Positions 43,367 to 58,200 of a DNA stretch of 64,000 nt are shown here, one piece after another. The stretch is from Helicoverpa zea. Taxonomy: Eukaryota > Arthropoda > Insecta > Lepidoptera > Noctuidae. The stretch spans positions 10,912,001 through 10,976,000 of the forward strand of contig NC_061466.1 of the NCBI RefSeq assembly GCF_022581195.2, given 5' to 3'. A program made the translations under genes and the position numbers. The notes beneath the pieces were generated by a model. That model was not told the origin of the DNA and made no database searches. It saw only the letters and a list, made by a program, of their open reading frames with translations. Numbering within the stretch: position 1 is the first letter of the stretch; each line of letters starts with the position of its first letter.

Positions 43367-46300
43367 TATTTGTTCCATTATTGAAAAGATATAGTATTTC
43401 TTGATTATTATTAAATGTTGATCTGGAATATTACATAATTATAATAATAGCGTCCATGTAGATGAAGCTTTATACTTTTCAGACGTTCAGTTGCGTGACT
43501 GTCCCTGTTTTCTATTTGAAACAAAAAAATATTTATAATTCTTTATAAAATACTGTTTTGTTCTGTTTTCGCTCTATGGACAGAAATTTAATTTTGATTC
43601 ATAACTAGGGATCACTGCAGAAATATATTTTTATTATAGCTTAATATTTTAAAAAATAATATCCGATGTGCATCAAAAGTCACATAATTGGAATTGAAGT
43701 TTGATTTTTGTTATAAAACGTTCAAAGAATTGTCGTGTATTGTGTTTTTTCCTTTTGACAAGATTGCTTTCTTTAATTAGTAATAAAAATATTAATAATA
43801 TTTTGTGTAGTTTTTTGTTAATATCATACTCAATAGAGTTACATTCTAGAAGTGATCACGTAGCTTTTTCCATTATGTATTCGGATATTTATTATTCTAG
43901 CTATATTTTTGGCGTTCCAACTTAATTTTCGTTAATTTCAATCTATACACTATTTAAAAATAAAAAAAAGTTGCCATAAATTAGACTTTTTTTAAAAAAC
44001 TAAGTTTTATACATGTTGACACAAATAAAAAAAAAGCTCAATAGCAATAATGAAACATCCGAACTTATGAAGCAACTACATAATGTGCCCATGCCTGTCT
44101 AAGTTGTCTGACAATCGGAATCCGACCTCTCTCTGAATCTAACATTGCATGTTGACAGAGATTTAAGTCGCATACATTGTAGGTACGGGACCCTTTGCTT
44201 GGCAGAAATCACGTGTCGTGTCTGAAAGCGAATGTTCGAGATGCCGAGCGTTCTCAGCGTCGGCCTCGGCCTCGGCTTGTCCTTTCGCCGAAAAATCTCA
44301 AGTATTAGAAGATCTCTCGGGGAGGACTTAAGGCGGGATTACGCGGCTCTGATCGTGGGCTGCTAGTAATTGAAGTGTGTTTGTCATTGTTTTGTAGTTC
44401 CGCTGTTTCCGATGAGTTGCTATTATTGTTTTCATCTTACTTTCTCGAATTGGTAAGTTAAATATTAGAGGAGTATTTCATCAGATTTAGTATTTCAAAT
44501 TGAGTGGGAGTGCTCGTATTCAGCAGAGTGATTCTATCAGCTCGTAATAAAATTCTCTCTAAATTTAAAAAGGAAACTGTCATATCATAAAAGTGAATGA
44601 TATACTTTATTACTGATGTGTTGAAGAAAAACGAGCGAGTGTCGCAATCCTCAGCTGGCACGTTTTTATTCCGGCGGTTTGTCGCAAATCCACAAAAAAT
44701 ATAAAAAATGTTTTTACTTTCCTTTTAGAAGTTCGCTACTAAAGGTTTATGTCGGCTAACTAAGTGTACTGGGGGACGTACAGACTAAATATAAAAGAGA
44801 ACCAGGTCATGCATACTTACAAACTGATTGACTTCAGTTTTATGAATATCGAAGTACCTTTTAGTTAAAGTCCTCTTAGATTTACTTTACACATGGAAGA
44901 GTTCGGCTCTTATGAGAGATTACAGCCCAAAGTTTTATTAACCTCTCAAGTATATCGGACGTGTCGATAGCACTTCGAGACTCGACTCGCAACACAAATA
45001 ATGAATAATTCAACTGCCCAAGCGTTTGCTAATTAAGCAACAATTATTCAAACGGAAGAAAAACTGATACTTTAGGCAGCAAGCCGCCAAACCAAAACGA
45101 AGAGTAAACACAAAAAGGACATTAAGCTCATTAAGAGCAGAAACCTTCGAACCTGTCTTCATTACAGAACAATTATTCAAACAAACCACTTAGAATAATC
45201 GGCTTTAATAAAATACTCTTAACGAATTCACGCTGAAAAAGATACGCTTTTTATTTGAAACACAATGGGCGTACGACCGACTGACAGACGAAAAATTATT
45301 CAGAAAAGAGACGTGAAAAAAACGGGACGTTCGTCATAAGTGGAGTAAAATATGCACCCTCGTGCCGTAATATATAGGCCCGGAGAGTCCCGCCGCGACT
45401 ACACAATTATGGTCATACGCGCTGCGTGTAACCGTGCCTTGCGACCGTTGTGCTGTAGTCGTGCGATTAGTAATATTATTGTGGTCACGTAATTATGTAT
45501 TTCGTGGTTGATTTAGAACGTTAGCAGATACATATTTTTATAGACTGACAAAAACTGAAATTCTTTATACATAAAACGAAATTTATTTTAAACGTAGAGC
45601 TCATTGTAAGTTTAAATATGCCAGCAGCACTCCTATGCATGTCTAACATTTACATAATTCTATTGAAGCGCTCGCCGGCTTGCTCTCAATTAATGTAATG
45701 TATTATGAAACTACGAGATTTAACTAAGTTTAGGCAAATTGGCAAACTGCGGACAAACTATCGATATAACTATCCAAAGTTTTAATTAACACAAAATAAT
45801 TCACCAATAGGTAATAATAATTTGTTATGAACAAAATTATAATTAAAATATTTATGACTGTCATTTATTGGCATATTTTGATTGGTATCGTCAGAATTAA
45901 CACATTAATGCATGTTGTAAATAAAACATAATCCAATATTGACAGTTTTATGATGACAGCTTTAAACCGGCTAAATTGTTTTATTAACTTACCGTTTAAT
46001 AATAATTACAAAAATAGCCATCGCAGTCGTAGTTACGTAATACAGACGCGTGAAAGTGACACGAGTAATTATTAAATCCAGGCAAAGATACATTGAGGTG
46101 AGCGTTAAGTGGGGCTTAGCACGTCACACTCGTCGAAGATTTATACTGTTTATATAGGCGCTAAAAAGGACGGATTTGTTTCAATTTTGAGGATCCCACC
46201 CAACAAGGAATTTCGAACCTAAACTACTGGGTAACAAAGGCTACAGTTGCTTTACATAGTTGATGTTTTTTTGCCTTGTAAAATAAAGGTTGTCATGCAA

Positions 46301-49300
46301 ATAATTGCCTTTTTAAGGTCTTTATTTTGGTCAAATGTGATGAATTGAGGTACCAACCTATTCAATTTTATGGATACTTTGAACAAACTTTACTGTTCCA
46401 AATATAAAAAGGCGTGAAAATGTCTGACTACTCGTACAATATTGGAGTCTATATTTAGATCAAACAATATTAGTTTAACTTATGAAAGGTTTCTTACCGA
46501 ACTTTCAATGCCTTTGGCGTCCTACTTCTTATTTTTCTGTAACAAACAAATAATATATTAGGAGCTAATAAAACAAACATATGTATAAGAAACAATCTAA
46601 TAATATCACATTAAAGAACAATAAAAAAAAACATTAAACAAATCCACAAGAATCTTGATTCATCTTCAAAGAAGAGAACTTAACCCTTCAAAGCTGCTAC
46701 AAATAGACATCAAAAAAAGAATATCTGTAGCGTCACTTCCATAAAGAGCGTCAACTAACGAGTGTAGATCAAAGAGGAGTTAATTTTATAGGATGCGATT
46801 CCCAAACAAATGAAGCGGCCAGTACTAATCGAAGCATTTGTCACGCGACTCGTATTCGAACGTCATTTTCGACTCCGGATGACGCGCTTAAGCGACTGCG
46901 CCGTTTTAGGGTTATATTTGGAGCGAATCCTTGAGCGTTCCAAATATAAAATATGTAAGCTTGGGAGGTTGGGTATTTTAGTTATGGCAAGTTCACTATT
47001 TCGGTTACAAGATATTGTTATTGAGGGAAACATACAGGTTTTTTGGCTTAGGATTAAATTATAGTTGGGTATAAATAGAAATGATGAAAACATATTGTAT
47101 TTATGATAAATACGGCTTATCCTTGATTTAAAACATTACAAAAATAATTTATGCAGGATTTCAGAATTCAGATAAACATAAATAATAAAAATTCTTTGCA
47201 TATGTAATGCAATAGACGTTGAAGTAATACCAAAAGGATTTAGCAGCACTCAGCAAACCAGGTCAGTGGAACATTGTCTCAAATAATTCGAGCGCCTATC
47301 CGCAACGGTGGGACATTATAACTTAATAACGTTTTCCTTTCTTTAGAAAAAGGATTCAAGAAATAGTTTCGTTGATATATCCAACTGATGTTATCTCGGA
47401 CACGTCGTCTGGTTACTTTAGCTTATTTTAAGACCTCTCAAGGGAATAGAGACTAAAATAAAGTAAATATTATTTGTAGGAATACTGAGTGTTACGTCTG
47501 ACTGACGAAAAGATAGATGGAAGTATGAAAGCTGGAGCGGAGATAAAATAAAGGAAAAACTACGTCAGCGCATAGTGCGGAACATATTTGATATTGGAAT
47601 AAGAACAGCTGTTTTATCTTGAATCTGCTGGAATCAAGATTAAAATTTAGGTCTACTAGGATCATTGAACTTAAACTGAATTTTCTTAATAAACTGGTAT
47701 TTGCACGCAACCTTTAGAACTGCCTCCTTCATCTATATACAAACATTTATTTACCGGTAAGCGGTTTTAGCGTCAACGCGTAAAACTCTTTTGTATTAAT
47801 AATATGTATTATTAGTAAGAATCGAAAGATTTCTCGAGACCTCTTCTGTCATAGTGGCTTAAGCTTACCTTAAGCAATACCAACTCTTGTCCACCTGGCA
47901 ATCAAGGACAAGTCAAACACAGTTTATGCTTATGCAAGCCGCAGTTTACTCAGACGCAGGCCTCGCTAATGAAATAGCATGTTCAGTGAATTATATGCAG
48001 CTAAGCCAGTAGAATTACATGACAACTAATTTTGAGAATTTCACGACTGTTCGGTAAGTCGCGAACATCGAACCAGTATTAGATAGTAATTAACTTGATG
48101 CTAGTTGAAGCTTGGTGGAGTTCAGTTTTGCAGTTTCAATGGACCTGTGTTAAATGGATCCAGTTAGCTGCAAAAATTAATTCGTTATAATATTTTGTGC
48201 CATAGATAAAAAACTTAACGCTTGTATTAGGATGCATTATGCATATAAATACCGATAAAGTTGTATAATATTATTGTGAGAAAAATGTATTTGAATATTA
48301 TTAATATTAATCAATGTTTATTTTGGCAGATGCTAACGTTCGTGTTGCGGATATTGTTGCATTGGCCTTGAATAATGTCTTATGTCATCGGATTGTTATT
48401 TAATATTTTTAAGATTATAAGTTACTAATCTAAGTAATCAAAAGAAGGTCAATGTCTCATAAAAAATTTATAGTTCTAAGTTCGTCAGCCTAACAACCCT
48501 TAGCCTTAATTTGTGAAAGTATTCCATTCCATTGTTGAAATAGGAGTTTATAACAAAGAACTCTTCAACACTCAGACAAACAGAAAAAGTATTATCTGAA
48601 ATGTTTGCGACAACGGCTAATCGCCATCAAAGGGGAGAGTGCCATTCCGCGGTGAAGTTTTTAAATAATTTCATTATTGTTAAAGTTTGGGGTTCGGGTC
48701 AATTTGGGACAAAGAAAGTAAAAATTGCCGTATTTGTCGCAATGGGGAGCGATTCCAATGATTTAGAATACAAAATGAATTTTTGAGGTGCCTAATCATA
48801 CTTGGCTGGCTGTTACACCGATGTGTAACATGTTGAGTTGTTCTCTTAGTTTTAGATTTAATTTGAATGATGGTCATATCTAACATGGGTACTGAACCAT
48901 TGTCCCAGAAAACAACTATTAATCAAATTACCGAAAAAACTAGGTTATCTATCAAACCAACTAGCTTTAATAGAATAAGTTTCATAATAAAATACTAGGT
49001 GCCTACATAGAAAAGGAGCACAAAGGCTAAACATTTATAAATATCTTGGAGGACACGCGGGGTACGAACATAAGTCGTAAATAACCCACTTGTACGTAAT
49101 AAGTGAGAGCACCTTCACAATCACAATTGTTCTTATTAATAAACAACTTGTCGGGAATTAACACAACCCACGCAGAAAAGACTTGTTGAACCAACTGCCA
49201 GAAACGTCTAATGTAATAACGCTTTATTTTCCTTAATTCTCAAAACCATACAAGTTTGCTAACTAAGTTTCCTTTTGTGAGTAGGCTCTGCAATTGTTTG

Positions 49301-50909
49301 GGATTAAGAGAAACGGCATAATATGGCTGTCCATTTTTTAAGTTGCGTAGATAAGCAATTATAATATTCTACACGATTACCACATATTTCTGCCTACATG
49401 AGACAATTTACGTATCAATAGGAAGTGCAACGATCTGTAAATCTTCATTGATGGTAAATTAGATCCCATAAAAGTGGCGCGTGACCCTATTCTAAAAGTC
49501 GCACGCCTTTCTGCACTCCCAAACACGAGTTAAATATATCGGCACACACTAACTCCACTCGAACTCTCCGGAAACTAAAAGCACGGAAAACCTCACATTA
49601 TTCACTGAGCCAAAACTTGGAGTTGACATCAATGCGACCAATAGCTATCGATTACTGAACTCGAACATAAATCTAATAGGTTCGGAGACGTTCGGGATCT
49701 TCCGGGAGTTTTCGGCAGTCGGCGATGCAGCGGTGTGTAGTGCTTCCATGAATATCAATAAAATGCCACGAGGTCACGCGAATGCTCAATCAGCTTTGAG
49801 GCGGTTTAAGTTGGCTTTCAAGTTAGCCCTAATATGTTTGTCGTTAAACAACACTATCAGTCATGGGATCTTAGAGTGACGGCCAGGGGCAGGATTTGTT
49901 AGAACTCGTTTAGTGAGGGACTTTGATGTGTCAGTTAGGTCGTTAGTTTATGTTCGTGGAATCAGAAAGCTTTTTGTCTACCTATTTTATAAGAATCATT
50001 TGTCATTACTATGTATGCACAAAAGGTACTGAATTTTTCATCCTTAAAAATGATTACAGATCACATGAAAAATCCAACAGAAAATACTGAATGAAGGTAA
50101 TGACCCCAAATAGTTTTTCCAACAATCCATACATTCTGATGATACGCGTATTATAATTGCAGCAGTAACAAGGTTTAATGGCCCCTCATGAATAAAGTGG
50201 AAACTTGTGAACACACCGCAGTAGATCCACAAGTAATTGCCGGCATACATGGCGCCGATTATTATAATGCTGCCAACTTGCGCACTAATGCTATGCACAT
50301 AGTAATAGAGGATTTGATACTCTAAGTTGTAAGTATGATACCAGCAAAGTGGTTTCTGATAGTACTAAAGTTATGTATGTTTTAGAATAAGTATGAAGAA
50401 CAGAACCTCGTCCTAGTCAGTATTTTTATTATTTCAATGCTGTACACAGGCCTTTTTCTCATATAGAGAAGAAATGAGCGTTAGCCACCACAGCAGATTT
50501 CAGTGCTAATAAAACCACGGGCAAGTTAAAATCAGAAGATACAAAGAAAAATAAGTAATTTGAAAAACACCTCATTGTAAAACCTGATACACTTCAAGCC
50601 CCATTAAACATTAAAACCACATCAAAAAAACTTCAAAAAGCCGCCATCAAATATGAAGTTTAGTGGAAACAAATAGTGGTGTCCCGGCATGTTCTCTGTT
50701 GGACACAGTCGACGCGAATAGAATGGACTCGTTGATCAAAGAGACTGTCCCGGGCGTCGCGCATGACGCGTCGCGCTTGACGCGCATTCTCACATGTACC
50801 GACTTATTCTGGAAAAGGAAGAAAGTACAGTACCTACAGTAGTGGTAGTATCTTGTGTTGCTGGCAACATTTGTGTTGTCACTTTTGGTCACATTTTTGG
50901 TCCTTCTTT
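43367..50909. other. Long anonymous region with scattered GC-rich blocks
   Basis: About 7.5 kb without a recognised gene. GC-rich blocks occur at about 44195-44360 (including a repeated 'cggcctcgg'), 45350-45480 (with an ATATATA directly before 'ggcccggagag') and 50680-50800 (several GACGCG words). Such isolated CpG-rich patches could be enhancers, promoters of genes outside the window, or decayed repeats. Short frames lack any domain. Confidence 0.4.
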
Positions 50910-50985
50910 CAAACTCAAACTCAAAAACGTTTATTCAAATGAGGCTGATAAATCAGCACTTTTCGAACGTCAAAAACAAAAGACA
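50910..50985. repeat. Fragment of a common lepidopteran repeat end
   Basis: The order 'caaactcaaa', 'cgtttattcaaatgaggc', 'cagcacttttcgaacgtc' matches a retroelement-like end that I know recurs in moth and butterfly genomes. The boundaries are unclear and it is non-coding. The plus-strand frame running through it (50794-51141) is therefore not a gene. Confidence 0.45.
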
Positions 50986-53900
50986 GCCTCCAAAACGCCC
51001 GCCCTTCACCACTTTCTATGTGTTTTGGAAATGAATTCTGTCGAATGGATGAAAATTATTTTCGAAAACGTCGAGTTTTTGGTATTCAAATATTATTTTT
51101 TAATATACCTAAATTCATTCAAAAGTTACGGCTTATTTTAACACTGTATTTTGAGTTATATAACTATGCAAAAGATTAAAATAAAATTTTTGATTCTGGT
51201 ACCATTTAAATATTGCAGAATAAGGACGCAGGACGAATTTAGATCTAATATTTGAAATGCACGTTTCTGTAATATGGCGGTTACAAATATGTGTTCTGTC
51301 GTTTCATTTTAAGTGCCTTTGATGTAAAGATATTCAAAGATATTAATACAAGTATGTTTATTGAGGAAATGACTCACAAACTTGTGTGGGCAGCAACAAA
51401 TTGTTACAAATTATAGTCTTAATATTTTTGATAATTTTATGAAGAGAAAGAACATTTTTATTATATTGTAGCGTTTTATATGATGACGATAATTCACCAG
51501 TGGCTTACATCAATTTAAATAAATAGCCTAACCATTTACTTAAGGTTAACCAATTTACATCAAATTATTTGTGGAGATAGAATCTTGAAAACGAATATAG
51601 GTTTCACATTCTCCTATAATTATGCGATGCATACTGGATTATAAGAATTACCTACTATGCGATCCTGGCCTGAAAAGGGGCGCGAGAAATCTATCAGGTA
51701 AGCTGCACCCAAGTTTTTCTACAAACATTTTTAATCGGTAACCCAAGACCACTTCATGCACAAAATCAATGCGATTTTCCCAGCAGCATCACAGGTCCCT
51801 ATTCCGTAAGCTCGCGATATATTCAACAGCGCTCGCTTCGTATGCAGTGTATCAGGTGACGCCACGGTACGCATGCCCGCCATTTATTATTCAACGTCGC
51901 GGCTTCTGCGCCATATTTTGTTAGGATTTTCAAGCTTGGAGGATTTTTTCTTTCAGAATTTTATTTATAGGAAGATATTTGTTTTGTTTCCGTGTAGGAT
52001 TTGGTTTATGGTGATCTTTGTCCACTTATTTGGAAATGTTCAACAAATCATGGTGGACATGGCTTGTTAAGTTTCCCTTCTTGGTAGATTTATTGCTTAC
52101 ATCTGTAAAAACTAACTCATAAATGAAATTCCTATACATATATATACACTTAAAAATATCAGTTCGTATTCTCAAGCTAGAATTTAATTTTGTTACCCCT
52201 ATCATATCCCTTTATTTTCTATTTTGCGAGGTATGAATAAATCAATCACGATTACGATTTTAATCCGTTTTGATAGTACAAGAACTTTACGACACGTAGT
52301 CACTTTTAATTCCAATGCCGTTAAATTCCAATGGCGTAAATATTTTTATTTATTTTCATAATGAAATACGTGTCGTACGTGTCAATCGGCATGTAACACT
52401 CACACCCATCGTATATATGCAACAATAGTTTTTAATTTGCTTCGAAAAAAAATCCAATATCATAACACCTATCTGTAAAAGCACATGTTAACATCAACTC
52501 CATTGAACAACCGACAATAGGAACATGACAGAACAATTTTAATAACATACAAGTTTAACAACACTTCAAGTCACAGCAAATTAATGGTCTAAAAATAGGA
52601 CATAGCATTCCGCCATGGCCCACAAAGGTAGCGAGCATTAATACAAAATCGCCACAACAAACGCACGCGATGTTTCAATTATATCGCGCACCATTTTTCA
52701 CTCGATATCATTGTCGCATGATTTATAGTGGACACCTGAATAGTTCGCGCTTAATGTCGCTCGAGACAAAGGCATTGTGTTCCAAGTGCGTGTAATTAGC
52801 TGGATTTCGTGGTTTACTTCGCTTCATTAAGTTATTGTTGCTATTTTTAGATTTTAGTGAAGTGTTTTGAGTCGGCTTTATGAATAAGGGTAGCGTATAA
52901 AATTACCTAAAAATAGATTTGTTAATAATGTTAATTAGCAAGACACAAACTCAATTACATCAAGGGTGGCAAGATTATGTTAATATTACAAGGCGCGTCC
53001 CGTTAGAGATTCAATTCTGATCATCTATTCGCGAATTTCTTTCAAAATACATTCTACTAACAAAGAGACACAAGATAGAAGAAGTTTTGTCACCATTTTC
53101 AATTATATTTAAGCTGAATGTTAGCATGCAAATGGAGGCTACATAAACGTATTACTTCATTCAATACTAGACTACCATCAGGTGTTTGCAATCCTAACAT
53201 AAACAAAACTGTGTTCACCTTGATTCACCCAGTCCACATTTGTAAACCATGATTAAACAATTCTGAGTATTTGGTTAGGACTGGCGGCCTGAGATCAAAC
53301 AGAGCCTACCAGTTATAAGCTTTAATTAATAAACGGTGAGACGCCGCTGCGGTACCGAAGCGTCTTTACATTGAATTGTTTACGTCATCAAGATCTACGG
53401 CTCGGACTTCTCACCACAATCAAACAATAAATAGATCTACCTACACACAATAAGGTGAGTTAAGCTCTTATTCTGTGAAACACTTCAAAACACACGAGTT
53501 CTGTAAGAAAATACAGAATTAATTAAAAATAACTCGATCGTCTCGGAGCATATCTTTGCTGACGCACAATTTTGTCTTTTATTTTAGGCATCTTGTATTT
53601 TTGTGAGGAATTTTTCGATGAATTCTGTTCCTAAAATATACGCAAATAACGATCCCTTCAATATTGTTGCGAATATTTTTATCGTTTTCGCTTTCCTCAA
53701 TGTGTGACCCTCCGGATGTTCTGTGCCACGGCTGACATTATAATATAACGTGCACCGGGTTCCTTTGAGCGTGAGGGGAAACTTCTTACTTGACCAATAT
53801 TGGCAATATTTTTGCTGAAAAACAACATAAAAATAACGCAGATGGTATACTGGGAATGTTTTAGAACTTGTTGTAACACTAATCATACTTGTTATAATCA

Positions 53901-54846
53901 TCCAGTGAAAATATTACTAAAGCCGTATTTCAAAAGCCCAACAAGATTTTGCTCTCAGCTCTCCAATTTTATCGCTCAAAAACCATAAATTAAGTAGTTT
54001 TCGCAAGTACGCACAACAACTTCAAAACCACATTTAAAGTGTAAAAACCTTAAAAGTGGTGCAGCATCCACAAATCGAAACAGTTTTATTTCCCCTCGGG
54101 GTTCCGGCACGTAATCCCCGTGAGCGGGTTCGAGCCCCCGGCAACTATAAATCACTTGTAAGACTTGAAACTCGCGGAGAAATAAAATTATTTCATTTAT
54201 TACCGCTTACATACAGCGTTGGATGCACTTGAGAACTTTTAGGAATCGTTCGACCGAAATGTAAAGTAAGGCTACGATTTTGTGGCCGCCGACTTTCATA
54301 TTTGGACAAAAAAGTCTTAACATACGAAAATAAGCTTTTTCACTTTGTGAACACGTCCTGAAATAGGTTTGGCCTTGATTTTGAAAATACTTCGACTATT
54401 GGAGTACCTATAAGCTAAGATTTAAGTGATATGGATTGTATTCAGCCAGACTTTAATGAAAATTACAACAACTACAACACATGTTTACAATAGGCCTACT
54501 TTACTATTAAGAGTACCTTATATCACTTTTACCTTTTGGTCAATGGACATAAGGTCGCGAGGTGAACCCGAACGTTCCGTTCCACGCATAAGTTACGAAA
54601 TGAAATGTACAGTCTGCTCCCAGCACTGTTCGAACCTTATGTAACATCATATTATGATATCTAATGTAGACTTTGGACATTTGGACATGCATTTACTTTT
54701 CAAATATGCTGTATGAAATCTTTTTACCGATATTTTTAGTGTTCAATATTGTATCAATGCGATAAAGGAGTGTACCTAGCTTGTGACCTGTTTAAAATGG
54801 TTCTTTGGACTTGAACACAAAAGGTATTGGGATGAGGATTCTATTT
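50986..54846. other. Anonymous AT-rich DNA
   Basis: No gene or bounded repeat was recognised. A GC-rich hairpin-like spot at about 54093-54140 contains 'gcgggttcgagccccc', which resembles a T-arm, but no complete tRNA can be built around it. Confidence 0.45.
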
Positions 54847-55203
54847 CATCATCATCATCTTCCGAGCTGTTTCCCAACTATGTTGGGGTCGGCTTCCAGT
54901 CTAACCGAATGCAGCTGAGTACCAGTGTATTACAAGGAGTGACTGCCCTATCTGACCTCCTCAACCCAGTTACCCGGGCAACCCAATACCCCTTGGTTAG
55001 ACTGGTGTCAGACTTACTGTCTTCTGACTACCCGTAACGACTGCCAAGGATGTTCAATGACAGCCGGCTCCTATAGTTTAACGTACAATCCGAAACACAG
55101 TCATTGGTGTCCAAGATATACTTAGAAAAGTTGCATTGGTACTTGCCTGACCTGGAATCGAACATACTTGAGAGGTTGGTTCTTTACCCACTAGCCCACG
55201 ACT
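54847..55203 (-). mobile_element. tRNA-derived SINE of a second family, ~357 bp
   Basis: On the minus strand it starts near 55203 with box A ('tgggctagtggg', 55188-55198) and box B ('gttcgattcca', 55153-55163). It continues with 'ggtcaggcaagtaccaat', shared with the SINE at 29676, and ends with 'ccaacatagttgggaaac' and a (GAT)n tail at 54847-54859. The head is thus shared with the other SINE while the body and tail differ. No clear target duplication was seen, so the exact ends are approximate. The 84-codon frame on the opposite strand is not a gene. Confidence 0.82.
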
Positions 55204-58200
55204 TTTACTTACATTTTATTAAAGTTTAAATATATGCAGGTATATTTTAAGTAGCAAATTTCCTATTTTAACCTCAAAAGAGATTTCCGCCTTAAAACTT
55301 GCCAGCCTCACAATGTCACGTACCCATCTTAAACACAAGAAGTGTAGACCAGTTTATCACTAAGTTAACTAAAAGAACTTTCTTCCACCCGTACCACTAT
55401 ACCTACATACACTACATAGTTTACTCGTAAACGTTTAACTCGTACTTGTGAAGAACTACGGACGCAAGAAACTTCAATTAGCAAGCTGACCTATCCGTGG
55501 TAGTAAGTTGTAAGTAAGTTTACAAAATTGTTGTGTGTTGTGCTTAACCTTTGTACTAACTTCACTTGCACGCTGAGCTAGTTCGGATCGTATAACGCCT
55601 TCGAGGCTAGTTCAGATCCTTGAACGAGAAGGACGGTAAATGCATATTGTGTCGCTTTGAAGGACTTGAAGCCAGTCTATAGCATAAGGATTTACTTTTG
55701 TTTGACTATAAAGCCATGCTTTTATTTAGAAGCATATTGATGAAGAAGTTCTAAAATATCATAACTATCAAGAAATGCTACCTAAATTTAAAATCTAAAA
55801 TGACGTAGGCTTACAAAATCAGAGGTTGTATGAAAATGCAATAAATTTTTAAAACCCCATATGATTTCTCAAAATCGGTGATCAAATAAGTGATTACAGA
55901 AGCAATCCATTTACCGTCGATCATGTACACCCCTCGATTTACGACAAGCAACGCCCTAATTCTACTGAAAATACAACATACGGTGTTTTTTTCGAATAAA
56001 AAAGCCCGTCCGCAATACATAGTTAACGAAGTGATCGCTCGGGGAGCCCATAACACCCCCATGAATAAAGCAGAGACCATAAAACGGTAAAACACCAACA
56101 AATTACAATAGCGATCCCATTCTTCGTTCGGACGCCGTTAAAACATCGTGATAAGGGAAACTGTGTTGCCAGCGCACACTTTGTTTCACCTTACTTTGTA
56201 AGACTTTCACTTGGAGACATTTGACTTTAAGTCATTGTGGTGCATGCATTTATCTTGTTGCAGTTACTTGACGTTGAGGACTTGATATTGTCGCTGCTAA
56301 GTACTGTTGTTTGGTTAAAGTTTAGTTACCATGTTGTGTACAAGCTGCAATAGTTATAAATTGAACCCAAACGTTTATTTCTCTAAAACAACATCTGCAA
56401 CCGGCTCAAAACCCCAAAATACTTGATCCCAAATATCTTTTCGCTAAATCTCCCACAAGGGAAAACATCCAAGATTTCAAAATGACCGCAAAACTCAATT
56501 TCTCCTAAAATAAGGAGAGCTACGTGTGTGGCAACACTGTGAGGCGCGCCGCGAATAGAAACAGTCTTATTACCCAGGCTATTGCTTCTAATGAATAATA
56601 AAAGTTGCAACATGAGTGCCTCATGCTAAAACCTACGGTTTTTACCTATTATATGAAGTTGGGGAGAAATGGAGCGTGGGAAGGCGAACAATTTTGAGGT
56701 TATAGCTGAAATTGATTGGGGATTTTATAGTGTAAAATTTATATAATTAATCTTAAGGTAATAAATGGTCATAAGATACCAAACCAAATAATCATAATAA
56801 ATACAGTCTTTAACGCATTAAGTTACAGCAAATTATAATTTGAAGGGAACTTTCAAAACCGTGTGACATTAAAGCTTCCTAGTATGTAAATGACATTCAA
56901 GATGATTTGCTTGACGTAAATGAACGTCGACAGTCAAAGTAAATCGACTATCTGCAGAAACTGCGCTTCCGATCTATATTTTTTCAATTAACCCAAAGAT
57001 TGATCTTCAGAGAAATGTAATTAAATCGCTCCACATTAAGAATTCCAAGATATCTCGACTCTCAATTTGCTACTACGTTCTCAAAACCTATAATTATATT
57101 CAAAGCAAGAAGTTGATTAATTCCGAGCTGTAGATTGACCAACTTGACATGACTTTATAATGATGGTATATACTTTTACAAGTAAAAGTAATTCACGCTA
57201 TGAGATGTGCGGTTACTTCATAACTTTCTATTTCACCTGTGTGTGTGAGAGTATTATATTGATGTGATACAATATGGAAGACAAGCAATGTCGCTAAAAA
57301 TATACCAATAAGACAAACTGGCCAGAATATGTTGACCCGCGACGGTGGCGCTACTTGCAAAGGTAGATGCCACGAAATGAAAGAATCCCGTACACTTGAG
57401 ATAGGTTCCTGTTTCTCCCGGGGTCCATATTGTGCTGGTTTTATTTGAGGAACAGTATGAAGATTTACTTGTATATTGAATTACCAAAAGTACACGAAGC
57501 GAGCCAGCAGAGCGAGAGTAAACGATTTCCTTTGTATCTGAGACGTCTGAACGTATTTTTCCTTATTGCAAACGTTTCTACCTGTTTCTAATGCGTGAAA
57601 AGATTTCATGTTGACGAGCTTTTGTTTAGGATGGAAACTGGATTCCGGATTCCGAGGAAATGGCGATTTTGTTTCATTGATAAAATTCTGGCATAGACAC
57701 ATTGATTGAAATCATACCTTATGTAGTATAAGCAAAGAGTCTTATCTTTTTATTATGTTTTAGCAAAGTAATTTTTCTATCTGCAGCTTTTAGAACTATA
57801 CTTATGCTTTATTTTTGAAATATAAACTTATCCAGATTGTAAGTACAATAATAATGTTATCTTTCGTCTTTTACAAGTAATACAATAACTTTTACTAACA
57901 CTTACTAAATAAAACCTCCCAGCTTTTTGCCAACACACAAACATATCACTTTCTCCTCACTAAGGCATACAATACGAACACAGCGCCCTTCAAAATTAAC
58001 ATAACCGAGTAAAAAGGGACACTGATAAATGAACAGAGGCCAGCTAAACAATGCTGATCCGAACGGTCACCGCACAAAGGCAAAAAGTTCACCTAATGTC
58101 ACCAAATTGGATGGCATTAATTTTAGGACATTCAGATTTTAAAGCTTGCTGCTACATATAATTGGGGTAAAAAATGCAACTATTAATTTAAAAAAAGAAA

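Noticed and set aside
54093..54140. A tRNA ending in gcgggttcgagccccc
   Set aside because: The T-arm-like stretch is suggestive, but there is no box A or foldable acceptor and D-arm in the preceding 70 bases.
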